From Nesterenkonia halotolerans (GTDB taxonomy: Bacteria; Actinomycetota; Actinomycetes; Actinomycetales; Micrococcaceae), in the NCBI RefSeq assembly GCF_014874065.1, contig NZ_JADBEE010000001.1:186001-250000 (forward strand): a stretch of 64,000 nt of DNA, in the 5' to 3' direction. The translations under genes were made by a program, and so were the position numbers. Positions 16,362-24,456 of the stretch are shown one piece after another. How positions within the stretch are numbered: the stretch's first letter is position 1; each line of letters opens with the position of its first letter. The notes under the pieces are model-generated. The model saw nothing but the letters and a program-made list of their open reading frames with translations. It did no database searches and was not told where the DNA came from.

Positions 16362-18444
16362 TTTGGTGAGCCGCTACGACGTCGTCCAATTGGGCAATTA
16401 TGGCGAGAGCGCGTTTGTGGCGAATCGCCGGGGCGTTTCGATCCTGACTTAGCGCTTCTGCCAACTCCACCACCCGCTCAATGTCAGCATCGGTACGCGC
16501 AATGTTGGAACAACTGCTCCTGCAATCTGCCAGCTTGGGGCCGTCATCCTCACGCGTACAAAGAGCCTTCTCCGCGTTGAATACGCAGTGCAGACCTTCG
16601 GCCGGATAAACCTGCAAGAGTGGATCGGCGCGGAGAAGCGCATCGGCTTGGCGGCGTGTCGGTATGACCCGACCGGCGTACTTGGCCATAGCGCTGTGTG
16701 TTCGATGGGCGAGTTCTTCGGCTGCAGGTCCACTCAATCGACCTCCTCTTGCTATGTACATGTCCAGTTCGCTCAAATCGTCATAGCGTTCGAGCCACCT
16801 TTCCAGTGCGAGCTCGTTGGCAAACCCCGAATCGTAACTGCCGGCGTAGCCCTGAGTAACGTACGTGGCAACGTGGCCGTACTGAATGGCCGCAGCAACC
16901 AAACCTCGGGGTCGACGAACGATATGCCACGCCAGAGTCCTCCGTAGCCTCCTTGCATTCACCCACCCGTCGATGTCTTCGGGAATGAGATCGGTTCGCG
17001 ACAAAGACTCTGCATACTCATTGACCCACCCGATAAACTCTCGAATGTCGGCGCCTACTCTTGAGGCAGTTTTTGCTGTGCCTGGTCGGAGATTGTCAGC
17101 GGGTTTCACGCCCCGCAACGCCTGGGGGCGCATTTGTGCGGGAAAGAGAAACTGTTGATTGTCCAGAGCGTGCAGGACTTGGAGGGCTCTGGCGGCCAGA
17201 GGATGGACCACCCACGGTTGAGAGCGTTGTTCACCGGCAGCCGCCTTGGCCCCTTGGGTGTCGACTGCTCCCTTCCACCGGGTACCGGTGACCTGCCATA
17301 GTTGCAGCGTCTCGTCGAAGTGCAGGCAGTCACGCTCCAGGGATAGGGCTTCTCCGGCCCGCATGCCTGAAAGATAAGCGATCAACAGGAAACAGGCAGT
17401 TTGAAGGCGTTTCGCGAAGTCTGGCGCTGCATCCCAGGGGATAGGTCTATCCCGCCACAACGAACCGTCTAGAAGGCCCGTACAAGTGACCGTAAGGTAT
17501 GCATTATCGTCCACTGACAGTCCACTAGTCTCTATGAGGTCGAAGTGGTTACGCTTTATCCATCCAGGATTGGCCGTCGCGAGTCTGCCCAGGTGAGTCC
17601 AGTTGATCGACGGATCCTGAACCCCGGAATGCCCCGGTAGCCCTAAGCCTGCTCGGCGGAGTTCCGCCAAGGCGCTCTCGATCCGAGCGCGAATCGGTTG
17701 CGCATCGTCAAGGGTCGAGACCTCTCTAAGCCTATGTCTGTACTCGAACTTGATCAGCATTCGATATTGATTGAATGACGCGATGATGTCATCGCTATAG
17801 TCGTCCACGAATCGAGCCGCCCAAGTGATGAGGGGCACAAGCGTCTCGTCGGATATTCGTGGGGTCTTATTCTCTTTCATCTTGGGAGGCGCGACCAAGA
17901 GGTCATTCGCTCGATCGCCGTTCCAGGGGACGGCTGCAGGCATCCTGAGGGGAGGATCTACGGCAGTCCGGTAAGTCCAGAGCCTTCGCAACTCGGTAAG
18001 CATCCTCCGAGCCGATTCATACGAGTGCTCTTCGCGTAGTGATGTCACGAAGTCATCCAGCTGAAACTGGTCGAGGTGAGCCAAGTTCGTTATACCCATG
18101 GCGTCGATCACCGTGAGTGCCTTCGCCAACGAAACCCTGATCGCCGATACGCTCCGCACTGAGAGCCGGGCTTCTGGCGATGCGCCAGGGACTGGGCGCA
18201 CTCCCTCGTCGTTGAGAAGAGTCCAGAAGTATGTCCGAAGTGCCGGGCGCCACCGAGGATGGAATGTAGAGAACGAGAACACAACCTTCGAGCTGTGTGC
18301 TTCCAGTATTCCCGGAGTCAGGTCCCACGTTTCATCCAAGAACCGACTCAACTTGTTCGGATCTATCCCGGCGACAAGCTGTCGATTCACCAATACCAGA
18401 GGATTGCTGCCCTCGGACGGTTGCGAGTTATTGTCTCGATTCAT
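16330..18444 (-). CDS. Tyrosine recombinase, third of the trio
   Basis: 704 residues, the largest of the three and comparable to Tn554 TnpB (about 630). The catalytic part is in the middle: R362 in AYLSGMRAGEAL, the ARRLRRTLAWH box at about 497-507 replacing the usual HxLRHT, H524 in QYGHV and the probable nucleophile Y533 in VTQGYAG. A C-terminal region after residue 620 has cysteine pairs (LHCVF, ALCTRE, ADCRSSCSN) that could bind zinc. The N-terminal 350 residues are an extended DNA-binding arm. Its ATG overlaps the second recombinase stop by four bases, so the three are probably made in fixed ratio. Confidence 0.85.
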   Translation of the reverse strand: MNRDNNSQPSEGSNPLVLVNRQLVAGIDPNKLSRFLDETWDLTPGILEAHSSKVVFSFSTFHPRWRPALRTYFWTLLNDEGVRPVPGASPEARLSVRSVSAIRVSLAKALTVIDAMGITNLAHLDQFQLDDFVTSLREEHSYESARRMLTELRRLWTYRTAVDPPLRMPAAVPWNGDRANDLLVAPPKMKENKTPRISDETLVPLITWAARFVDDYSDDIIASFNQYRMLIKFEYRHRLREVSTLDDAQPIRARIESALAELRRAGLGLPGHSGVQDPSINWTHLGRLATANPGWIKRNHFDLIETSGLSVDDNAYLTVTCTGLLDGSLWRDRPIPWDAAPDFAKRLQTACFLLIAYLSGMRAGEALSLERDCLHFDETLQLWQVTGTRWKGAVDTQGAKAAAGEQRSQPWVVHPLAARALQVLHALDNQQFLFPAQMRPQALRGVKPADNLRPGTAKTASRVGADIREFIGWVNEYAESLSRTDLIPEDIDGWVNARRLRRTLAWHIVRRPRGLVAAAIQYGHVATYVTQGYAGSYDSGFANELALERWLERYDDLSELDMYIARGGRLSGPAAEELAHRTHSAMAKYAGRVIPTRRQADALLRADPLLQVYPAEGLHCVFNAEKALCTREDDGPKLADCRSSCSNIARTDADIERVVELAEALSQDRNAPAIRHKRALAIIAQLDDVVAAHQNDPKAGMQRG

Positions 18445-20234
18445 CGGAGTTCCAGCTTTCCATCGAGTAACTGGTCGATGATCTTTGCTCGGTCATCGGT
18501 CGTATTGGAGCTGTCTGGCTCCGAGGATGCTGGACTCAACATCCGCAGGATGTCGGTAGTTTGTTCATACGCGAGGCCGTACCTCTGCCGCCAGGTGTCA
18601 AGGGTTTCCTCTTCGCGTCGAGCTTCCAGTCGTCGTTCCAAGGTCTGGAGCACGGGCACGTGCCGTGGTTCCGCGATGGAGTTTGGACAGCCGAGGCAGA
18701 GTAGGAAAGAAGCGGTGCAAGCTGTGCCCGGAGGGGAGTACGGACTATTCGAGTTTGAGACACAGGCAGTCGCGACAGTGTCGAGCTGCCCCGAAAGAAG
18801 ATCCCTAAGGGTGTCCACGTGTATCTGCAACTCTCTTGCGACTGCTTCAGGGTCCGTTCCTGCTAAACGGACTTGCTGGGGTGTCATCAGTTGGACTGCG
18901 GAGGTTGTTCGAATTCTTTCGACCTCATCGGCTAGAGCAGCTGAGACGACCGTCTGGCTCTCTGCCAGATCGGTTGGCTCTCTAACTAAGTATGTGTCCG
19001 CCATAGTCTCAACCGTGTGGTCGACGGGGCGCTGTCGAAGGGATATGAAGCTGCGCCGAATTCGTTGGCTGTTGACCCCTTTACGAGATTCGCCGAGGTG
19101 GGTCCAGGAGATCTGGCCGCCTTGGCTGAGGGTCGCAAGTGGCCGACATCCAGTTCCGCCCTCCGTAGTCGCCCGTCGCCAGTGGGTGAAGTAGCAGAAT
19201 AGCCTGTCAGTTGCCGCCAAAGAGCGTGTTCGTGCGCACATCTCAAGAACGACCTGGAACACGCCTGCTGGTTGTCCCAATGCGTCTCGACCCTGCGCCG
19301 GAGCGTCTTGCCAAACATCGGAGGAATCGAACGCAACATCCATGTCGGCAAGGTAGCGTCCTCGCCGCGGCTTATATGAGCGAGTTAGGACCAGCGGATC
19401 CTCCGACACTTGATCATCTGCTCGTTGGTAATTCACTGTTAGAGCGAGTAGCGTCCCGATGTTTTGGCCGGTGAGACTCTGTAGGAGTAGAGCGGCCGAA
19501 GCTGTTTCCAATGGAGACGGCATCAACTCCCGAGCGATACTTGCACCGTTGGGATACTTGCTCTCCCCCCGCGCGTTCCGGGGAATACACCCGGTGTCAG
19601 CAATTGCCAGAAGAACGATCTGCCGAGTCGACAACGTTGATGCGCTGGCGCGGGCGGACCGTGCACTCTGCAATTCTGATTCGACTCGCCGAATGCGTTC
19701 TATCGTGCTTCGGACAGTTGTGCGGAGTGCCCGGCGGATCGCTCTGAATTCTGAGCTGGAGTAGGCGGCGATCTTCTGGGGAGTGTGAACCTGGGCTATC
19801 GGCGCCATAAGAAGTTCCCGATATTCGGGGGGTAAATCTGGATTGGTCCGGAGGACCAACCGCAAACTATGGATGAGGTCGACGCCCTTCTTGTCGCTTC
19901 TTAGTCGTATCTCTCTGAGGTGGCTGGGACGTAGCGAGGTAAGTGCGCGAGGAGGGGCAACGTGCCCCGAAAGATACTTTGCATAGCGCCTTAGGTTCGA
20001 GTGCAAAGAAACCGCTGAAGGGAGCGTTCTCCTTGTTCCACCCGGGCCGGTGCTGAGGGCGAAACCCTCCGCCATGGCCAGGACGATGTCCGAGGCTATG
20101 GGAAACTGATCAAACGCAAATATCCTGGAGCGTCCGCTCCTCTCTTCGTAGACTTTGACCCTCATCGCGCCGGTGTCGGTAGTCAGAGTCTTGGGTCTCA
20201 CGTAACCCTTGGCGGGAAGTTTCGCACGTGTCAC
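18441..20234 (-). CDS. Tyrosine recombinase-like protein, second of the trio (degenerate active site)
   Basis: 597 residues. The fold is recognisable but the catalytic set is altered: the box I motif that normally reads TGLR is TGQN (residues 255-258), so the first catalytic arginine is missing. Box II reads NSQRIRRSF (388-396) without the usual histidine, while H406 and Y415 remain in DHTVETMADTYL. The C-terminal half has a cysteine cluster (TACTASFLLCLGC, about 500-515), a possible zinc knuckle. It overlaps both neighbours by four bases. It may act as a structural or synapsis partner of the first and third proteins rather than as an enzyme on its own. Confidence 0.78.
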   Translation of the reverse strand: MTRAKLPAKGYVRPKTLTTDTGAMRVKVYEERSGRSRIFAFDQFPIASDIVLAMAEGFALSTGPGGTRRTLPSAVSLHSNLRRYAKYLSGHVAPPRALTSLRPSHLREIRLRSDKKGVDLIHSLRLVLRTNPDLPPEYRELLMAPIAQVHTPQKIAAYSSSEFRAIRRALRTTVRSTIERIRRVESELQSARSARASASTLSTRQIVLLAIADTGCIPRNARGESKYPNGASIARELMPSPLETASAALLLQSLTGQNIGTLLALTVNYQRADDQVSEDPLVLTRSYKPRRGRYLADMDVAFDSSDVWQDAPAQGRDALGQPAGVFQVVLEMCARTRSLAATDRLFCYFTHWRRATTEGGTGCRPLATLSQGGQISWTHLGESRKGVNSQRIRRSFISLRQRPVDHTVETMADTYLVREPTDLAESQTVVSAALADEVERIRTTSAVQLMTPQQVRLAGTDPEAVARELQIHVDTLRDLLSGQLDTVATACVSNSNSPYSPPGTACTASFLLCLGCPNSIAEPRHVPVLQTLERRLEARREEETLDTWRQRYGLAYEQTTDILRMLSPASSEPDSSNTTDDRAKIIDQLLDGKLELR

Positions 20235-21766
20235 AGCTCGTACCCCCGCTCTGCATGAGAGAGCAATCGGACCCGGGGATCATGGTCTAGAATTTCTAGC
20301 AGAACGTCCGGGTCTAGGCTGAGCCGACCATAGTCCAGGAGCAATCGGACGTTCAAAGCGTTAAAGGGTTGCAGATAGATTTGTTTCGTGGTCTCTACAT
20401 TGCTGTGACCCAGCATGGTCTGCACGAAACTCCAGGCATCTCCGAACTGTTCCCTAAAGTCTTTGGCCCTAGATGCCGGCTCCGGTGCCCACTTGCGCTC
20501 CCAGACGAGTCGCGCCACGCTGTACCAACGCAAGGCGAAACTGTGCCGCAGCATGTGCGGATTGCACGAGAGGTTCTCGATGCCAGCCTTCCTTACTCTT
20601 GCGTTCGCGCGGTTGAAGGATTTATACCAAGTTGTCTTGCTTCGTGGCATACCGTCCTCATTGAGCCACAGTGCGGCTGGGGATAAGCCATCCGCGCCCC
20701 GCACGTAAAGTCGCAACCGGTCGGAGGGAGATAGATTTCCCATATTTATGTTGTTGATAATCCCGGAGTCTTCGTGCAAGATTGCAAATATTCCGCGCTT
20801 GTCTACCGAATCAATAATTAGTTTTTCTGGAGCTTTCTCGTACCTTCCCGCACTTTGTGCAATGCGTACTGCGTGTGCCCGCTCGGTTTCTCTATAGAGG
20901 GTGACGGCATTGAGAGCCTTGGTCTCGATCCAGTAAGGGCGTGATTGATTGGTTTTGGCACACGCGGCAGCCAGTCTCAAAGTCAAGTAGCGATGACCTC
21001 TTGAGGGCTCCTGGAGTTCCTGTAGAAGTACACTTGACCACTCCTGAATCCGAAGGCCGGTCGAATACAAACCATCCACGAAGGCCGCGTCCCGCGATTG
21101 AGATCTCGGCCGCCAGCGGGTTCTTTCCTGGCCCTGGCGACTGAGCCCGTGTACGCCGACGTCTCTCCATAACTGAAAGGCTGCCGGAGACAACCACTTT
21201 ACGTCGGAAGTGCGGACCGAAGAGGCGCGGTACGAAGGGCCAGGTTGCATACGACCCTTAGGTCCGGTTGCGGAGAACCCAGCTCGAATCTCAAACGACA
21301 GATCGGGACCCTGTAGGTGCCTGCTAGCCCACTCATAGAAGACGGTGAGGGCCGCTAAGTCGGAGGACCAAGCGCTCCCACCGATGCGACCGGGGTTTCG
21401 CACGTCAGTCCTTCGCCAAAACTTGAAATCCAACACATCGTCTTCCGTGACGTCGTCCCAGAGCTGTCCTCGCAAAGTGATGAAGTTGAGCCAGGTTTTG
21501 AGGCTGTATGCGTATTTTCGATTTGTGCCGACGGAGCGGCTCCGCATTCTGGCACTTCTAAAAAAGGAGTTGAGTTCCATGTGTACACGGCCCGTCATGT
21601 CAACGAAGAAGGGCCGTGATTCCTGACCATACGTAGAAGCAAGCTCCCTCGACATCGACGTGGCGAACGCTCGTTCGAGTACCGGGTCTGGTGACCCACT
21701 CGCGTCTTCCCTGGTGCGGGCCAACTTCTGAACTGGCACCGCGAACTTGAGATCCCATGTGGCCAT
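20231..21766 (-). CDS. Tyrosine recombinase, first of the trio
   Basis: 511-residue site-specific recombinase with a complete catalytic set: R239 in YSTGLRIQEW, H404 and R407 in NPHMLRHSFALRW, H454 in MLGHSNVETT and nucleophile Y464 in KQIYL. A SAM-like core-binding domain precedes it (about residues 60-160, NRKYAYSLKTWLNFI). It corresponds in position to Tn554 TnpA, although it is longer than the 361-residue TnpA. Its start is only 62 bases from the right end of the island, so the operon reads from the end inward, and its promoter must lie in that short stretch or in dprA sequence. It is the likeliest main integrase and excisionase of the element. Confidence 0.9.
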   Translation of the reverse strand: MATWDLKFAVPVQKLARTREDASGSPDPVLERAFATSMSRELASTYGQESRPFFVDMTGRVHMELNSFFRSARMRSRSVGTNRKYAYSLKTWLNFITLRGQLWDDVTEDDVLDFKFWRRTDVRNPGRIGGSAWSSDLAALTVFYEWASRHLQGPDLSFEIRAGFSATGPKGRMQPGPSYRASSVRTSDVKWLSPAAFQLWRDVGVHGLSRQGQERTRWRPRSQSRDAAFVDGLYSTGLRIQEWSSVLLQELQEPSRGHRYLTLRLAAACAKTNQSRPYWIETKALNAVTLYRETERAHAVRIAQSAGRYEKAPEKLIIDSVDKRGIFAILHEDSGIINNINMGNLSPSDRLRLYVRGADGLSPAALWLNEDGMPRSKTTWYKSFNRANARVRKAGIENLSCNPHMLRHSFALRWYSVARLVWERKWAPEPASRAKDFREQFGDAWSFVQTMLGHSNVETTKQIYLQPFNALNVRLLLDYGRLSLDPDVLLEILDHDPRVRLLSHAERGYEL

Positions 21767-21828
21767 GTCAGCAGTATTAGTGCTCTCCGTGACGTGGTGG
21801 GTGCAACACGCCTAAGGGGGGTAGAGAA
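21767..21828. other. Right end of the island
   Basis: 62 noncoding bases between the first recombinase ATG and the resumption of dprA. Read outward on the minus strand they contain TACCC, ten bases, then TGTTGC (21803-21823), resembling TACCC, nine bases, TGTTGC at the left end; this may be a recombinase arm site. An in-frame TAG at 21822-21824 prevents read-in to the dprA remnant. Confidence 0.4.
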
Positions 21829-22559
21829 CCTACGGTGTCGATGCTGCGGTTCACCGGGCGGCCCTGCGCACCGCTTCCACGCAGTCTGATCGCGCGGAAC
21901 CCCGGTCCGGGGGTGGGGAATCTGCACCCCCTGCTCCCACGATCGCCGTCCTCGCTGGAGGACTGGACCGGCTCTATCCCGCCGGCAACGAACGACTGCT
22001 CCAAGAGGTCGCGTCGACAGGGCTGCTGCTCAGCGAGATGGCGCCGGGCTCGGCCCCGACCCGGCACCGGTTTCTCCAGCGCAACCGCCTGATCGCCGCG
22101 CTGAGCATGGTCACGGTGATCACCGAGGCGCGCTGGCGCAGCGGCGCTCAGTCCACAGCGCACCATGCGTTCACCCTCGCTCGCCCGGTGGGGGTGGTCC
22201 CGGGAAGCATCTTCTCAGCGTCATCGGCAGGCTGTCATCGTCTGCTCCGGGAGACCCCTGCGGAGCTGATCACCGACGCCACAGATATCCTTGCGCTGGC
22301 TGCGGGTGCGCCGACCGTGGACGGCGTTCCCAGCGTCCACCAGCCCACCCTGCCGGTATCCGTCTCCGCACGACCCCAGGATGGACTCACCGAGGCCCAG
22401 CGGCTCCTCTACGACGCCCTGCCAGCACGAGGGTTGAGCAGCCCGGGCAAGCTCTCTGGGATCGCAGGGCTCCCGCTGCCGAAGGTTCTGGCGGAAGTCA
22501 GCCGACTTCAACGTTCGGGACACGCTCGCACCGTCAACGGACAATGGGGCCAGGCCTGA
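21829..22559 (+). pseudogene. dprA: dprA, 3' part
   Basis: Continues the dprA frame broken at 9144. It opens with CC TAC GGT GTC GAT, giving (A)YGVDAAVHRAAL, then TIAVLAGGLDRLYPAGNERLL, LLLSEMAPG, FLQRNRLIAALS, the VVITEA-like segment, and RPVGVVPGSIFSASSAGCHRLL, all standard DprA/Smf motifs. A winged-helix-like C-terminal domain (about 22380-22550) is present. The frame is open from the junction to the TGA with no decay, so the insertion looks recent or still excisable. No start with a ribosome site is evident at the junction; an internal ATG at 22038 could give only a fragment. Confidence 0.93.
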
Positions 22560-22585
22560 ACAGGCCCGGCGCTTAGACTGCGGGT

Positions 22586-23551
22586 ATGGCCACCTCCTCG
22601 GCGAAGACTGCGAACACCGAGCGCACCGAACCCGCTCAGTCACCGCTGATCACGGAGTTCCTCAAACACCTGCAGCACGAACGGGGCCTGTCCCCGCAGA
22701 CCATTCGGGCCTACCGCAGCGATCTCCGCCAGCTGGACGCGCAGTGCGGTCCTCTGGAGCGCCTAGGGCTGAGCGATATACGACGCTGGTTGGGCGACAT
22801 GCACCAGGCCGGACTCTCCCGCAGCACGCTCAACCGCAAGACCGCCTCGGTGCGAGCATTCACCTCCTGGGCCCACCGGAGGGGACATCTGAGCGAGGAT
22901 CCCTCCGTCCGACTGCGGACCGCCCGACGCAGCACCCATTTGCCCGATGTGCTCCAGCACCAGCACATGGACCAGCTCACGGCCGGTCTGGCCGACCAGG
23001 CAGCGGAGAGCGCGTCCGCCCAGCCGCTGGACCCGGTGGAGCACGCGATGCATCTGCGGGACGCCGCGATGGTGGAGCTGCTCTACGCCACCGGTATGCG
23101 CGTCGCTGAGCTGTCTGGCCTGGAACTGGCCTCCTTCGAGACGGGGCGGCGCATGGTGCGGCTGCTGGGCAAGGGGAACAAGGAGCGCATCGTGCCCTAC
23201 GGGGTGCCGGCAGAGACCGCCATGCGGCAGTGGTGGGAGACGGGACGCCCGGTCCTGGCGACTGCGAGCTCTGCGACCGCCTGCTTCCTCGGCCGGCGCG
23301 GTGCACGCATCGACGTTCGAACCGTGCGACGCGTCGTCGATCAGCAGCTGGGGCGGTTGGGCACCACTGCGGCCAGGGGACCGCACGCCCTGCGACACAC
23401 CGCGGCCACGCATCTGCTGGAGGGAGGAGCGGACCTGCGCACCGTCCAGGAGCTGCTGGGCCACGCGTCCCTGAGCACCACGCAGCTCTACACCCATGTC
23501 ACGATCGACTCGCTCCGCGATGCCTATGGACAGGCCCATCCCCGCGCCTGA
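22586..23551 (+). CDS. xerC: Tyrosine recombinase XerC
   Basis: 321-residue chromosomal recombinase that resolves chromosome dimers at dif with XerD. All catalytic residues are visible: R in [16 protein letters not shown] in [13 protein letters not shown] and R in [15 protein letters not shown] in [14 protein letters not shown], and the tyrosine in that same motif. The N-terminal SAM-like domain starts [19 protein letters not shown]. The gene's place after dprA is the usual one in Micrococcales and its composition is that of the core genome, so it belongs to the chromosome rather than the island. The C-terminal motif [26 protein letters not shown] ending is standard for XerC. Confidence 0.93.
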   Translation: MATSSAKTANTERTEPAQSPLITEFLKHLQHERGLSPQTIRAYRSDLRQLDAQCGPLERLGLSDIRRWLGDMHQAGLSRSTLNRKTASVRAFTSWAHRRGHLSEDPSVRLRTARRSTHLPDVLQHQHMDQLTAGLADQAAESASAQPLDPVEHAMHLRDAAMVELLYATGMRVAELSGLELASFETGRRMVRLLGKGNKERIVPYGVPAETAMRQWWETGRPVLATASSATACFLGRRGARIDVRTVRRVVDQQLGRLGTTAARGPHALRHTAATHLLEGGADLRTVQELLGHASLSTTQLYTHVTIDSLRDAYGQAHPRA

Positions 23552-23570
23552 GCGGATCCCGGGGCACCAT

Positions 23571-23691
23571 CTGTTAACCTCGATATTGTTGTACTGAGCA
23601 CATTGCTGTTAACCTGTGAAGGAAACAGTCACCATCAGCCATCAGGCTGCTGTCGGTCGTAGGGGAAGACGTACCAACAGCACTGTGGAGG
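23571..23691. promoter_or_regulatory. Leader of the DUF3145 gene: direct repeat and hairpin
   Basis: CTGTTAACCT occurs at 23571-23580 and again at 23606-23615, each centred on the palindrome GTTAAC, 35 bases apart. Downstream, 23648-23660 (TGCTGTCGGTCGT) pairs with 23669-23682 (ACGTACCAACAGCA) as a hairpin with one bulge and an eight-base loop AGGGGAAG. The stem ends 4 bases before the GGAGG ribosome site at 23687-23691, so it could control translation. Binding factors are unknown. Confidence 0.4.
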
Positions 23692-23697
23692 ATGGAT

Positions 23698-24204
23698 ATG
23701 TCTGGAAATACGGCCCGAGGTGTCCTGCACATCCATTCGGCGCCTGCCGCGCTCTGCCCGCATGTCGAATGGGCAGTGTCCTCGGCAGTCGATTCTCGAG
23801 TGGAGTTCACGTGGCAGCCTCAGCCCGCCGCGCCCGGCGACTTTCGCTCGGAACTCTCCTGGGAGGGTCCTGCGGGTCTGGGCGCCACCCTCGCCTCGGC
23901 ACTGCGCGCCGTGAACCACCTTCGCTTCGAGGTCACCGAGGACCCCTCGCCGGGCTGCGACGGTGGGCGCTGGTCGCACACCCCTGAGCTTGGCATCTTC
24001 CATGCCACCACGGATGTGCATGGCAACATCGTGGTCTCAGAAGACCGGATCCGCTATGCCTACGAAATGGGCGCAGGAGATCCCTCGGTGGTCTACCAGG
24101 AGCTCTCCCTGGCCCTCGGCGAAGCCTGGGACGAGGAGCTTGAGACCTTCCGACATGCAGCAGAGGGCGCACCCGTGCGCTGGCTGCACCAGGTGGTCGG
24201 CTGA
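23698..24204 (+). CDS. DUF3145 family protein
   Basis: 168-residue protein of an actinobacteria-specific family of unknown function. The sequence matches the family along its whole length: GVLHIHSAPAALCPHVEWAV, LASALRAVNHLRFEVTEDPS, TPELGIFHATTDVHGNIVVSEDRI and the C-terminal GAPVRWLHQVVG. No membrane segment or signal peptide is seen. Of two nearby ATGs (23692, 23698) the second is chosen because GGAGG at 23687-23691 touches the first but is 6 bases from the second. It is followed by a convergent terminator region facing fabF. Confidence 0.9.
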   Translation: MSGNTARGVLHIHSAPAALCPHVEWAVSSAVDSRVEFTWQPQPAAPGDFRSELSWEGPAGLGATLASALRAVNHLRFEVTEDPSPGCDGGRWSHTPELGIFHATTDVHGNIVVSEDRIRYAYEMGAGDPSVVYQELSLALGEAWDEELETFRHAAEGAPVRWLHQVVG

Positions 24205-24261
24205 CCCAGTGAACCGGTGACCCGCGGCGACCTCCACCGCCAGTCGGCATCACCCGAGCTC

Positions 24262-24312
24262 GATGACTCTCGAGTCATCCCTATACCTGCCGCTAAAGCC
24301 CCTTCGAGGGGC
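24262..24312. repeat. Two short inverted repeats in the DUF3145-fabF gap
   Basis: GATGACTC (24262-24269) and GAGTCATC (24272-24279) form an 8-base inverted repeat separated by only two bases, which looks like a protein-binding palindrome. Next, GCCCCT (24298-24303) and AGGGGC (24307-24312) form a hairpin with loop TCG. Both lie in the 252-base convergent region 24205-24456. Confidence 0.45.
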
Positions 24313-24352
24313 CATCGCTTCCCAGCCGCGGCAGCTTCCTCGTGAAGCAGAG

Positions 24353-24398
24353 AAGACCCCCGCGGGGGATCCATCCGGATCCTCCACGGGGGTCTTTT
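24353..24398. terminator. Bidirectional terminator between DUF3145 and fabF
   Basis: AAGACCCCCG (24353-24362) pairs perfectly with CGGGGGTCTT (24387-24396), followed by TTTTCG on the plus strand. The loop contains a further GGATCC/GGATCC pair. The position between convergent genes and the T-run fit an intrinsic terminator working in at least the plus direction. Confidence 0.85.
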
Positions 24399-24456
24399 CG
24401 CGTCTGCGCGGGATCGTCGGTGTCAGCCTCGCAGCTGCGCCAGACCCGGCGTGTGA

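Larger units (their letters stand above)
9145..21828. mobile_element. Integrated defence island in dprA (three-recombinase element)
   Basis: About 12.7 kb of sequence separates the two halves of dprA. Joining G9144 to C21829 recreates an uninterrupted frame across the SGGAYGVDA motif, so the boundaries are set within a few bases. The right end carries an operon of three overlapping tyrosine-recombinase genes plus a small HTH/coiled-coil gene, like Tn554 tnpA-tnpB-tnpC and recombinase-in-trio elements, which insert site-specifically without classical transposases. Cargo, left to right: truncated Pycsar effector with cyclase, FRG protein, DUF4238 protein, DUF5677 protein, complete Pycsar pair. 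The cargo is visibly richer in A+T than the flanks, consistent with transfer. No convincing long terminal inverted repeats are seen; see the separate note on the ends. Confidence 0.9.

Noticed and set aside
15939..21766. Assignment to the Gamma-Mobile-Trio systems of gammaproteobacteria
   Set aside because: Here three proteins are all tyrosine-recombinase-like with a TnpC-like fourth; nothing specific to GmtX/GmtZ was recognised.
22586..23551. xerC as a fourth recombinase of the island
   Set aside because: It lies outside the dprA joint, has core-genome composition and is the normal neighbour of dprA in this order.
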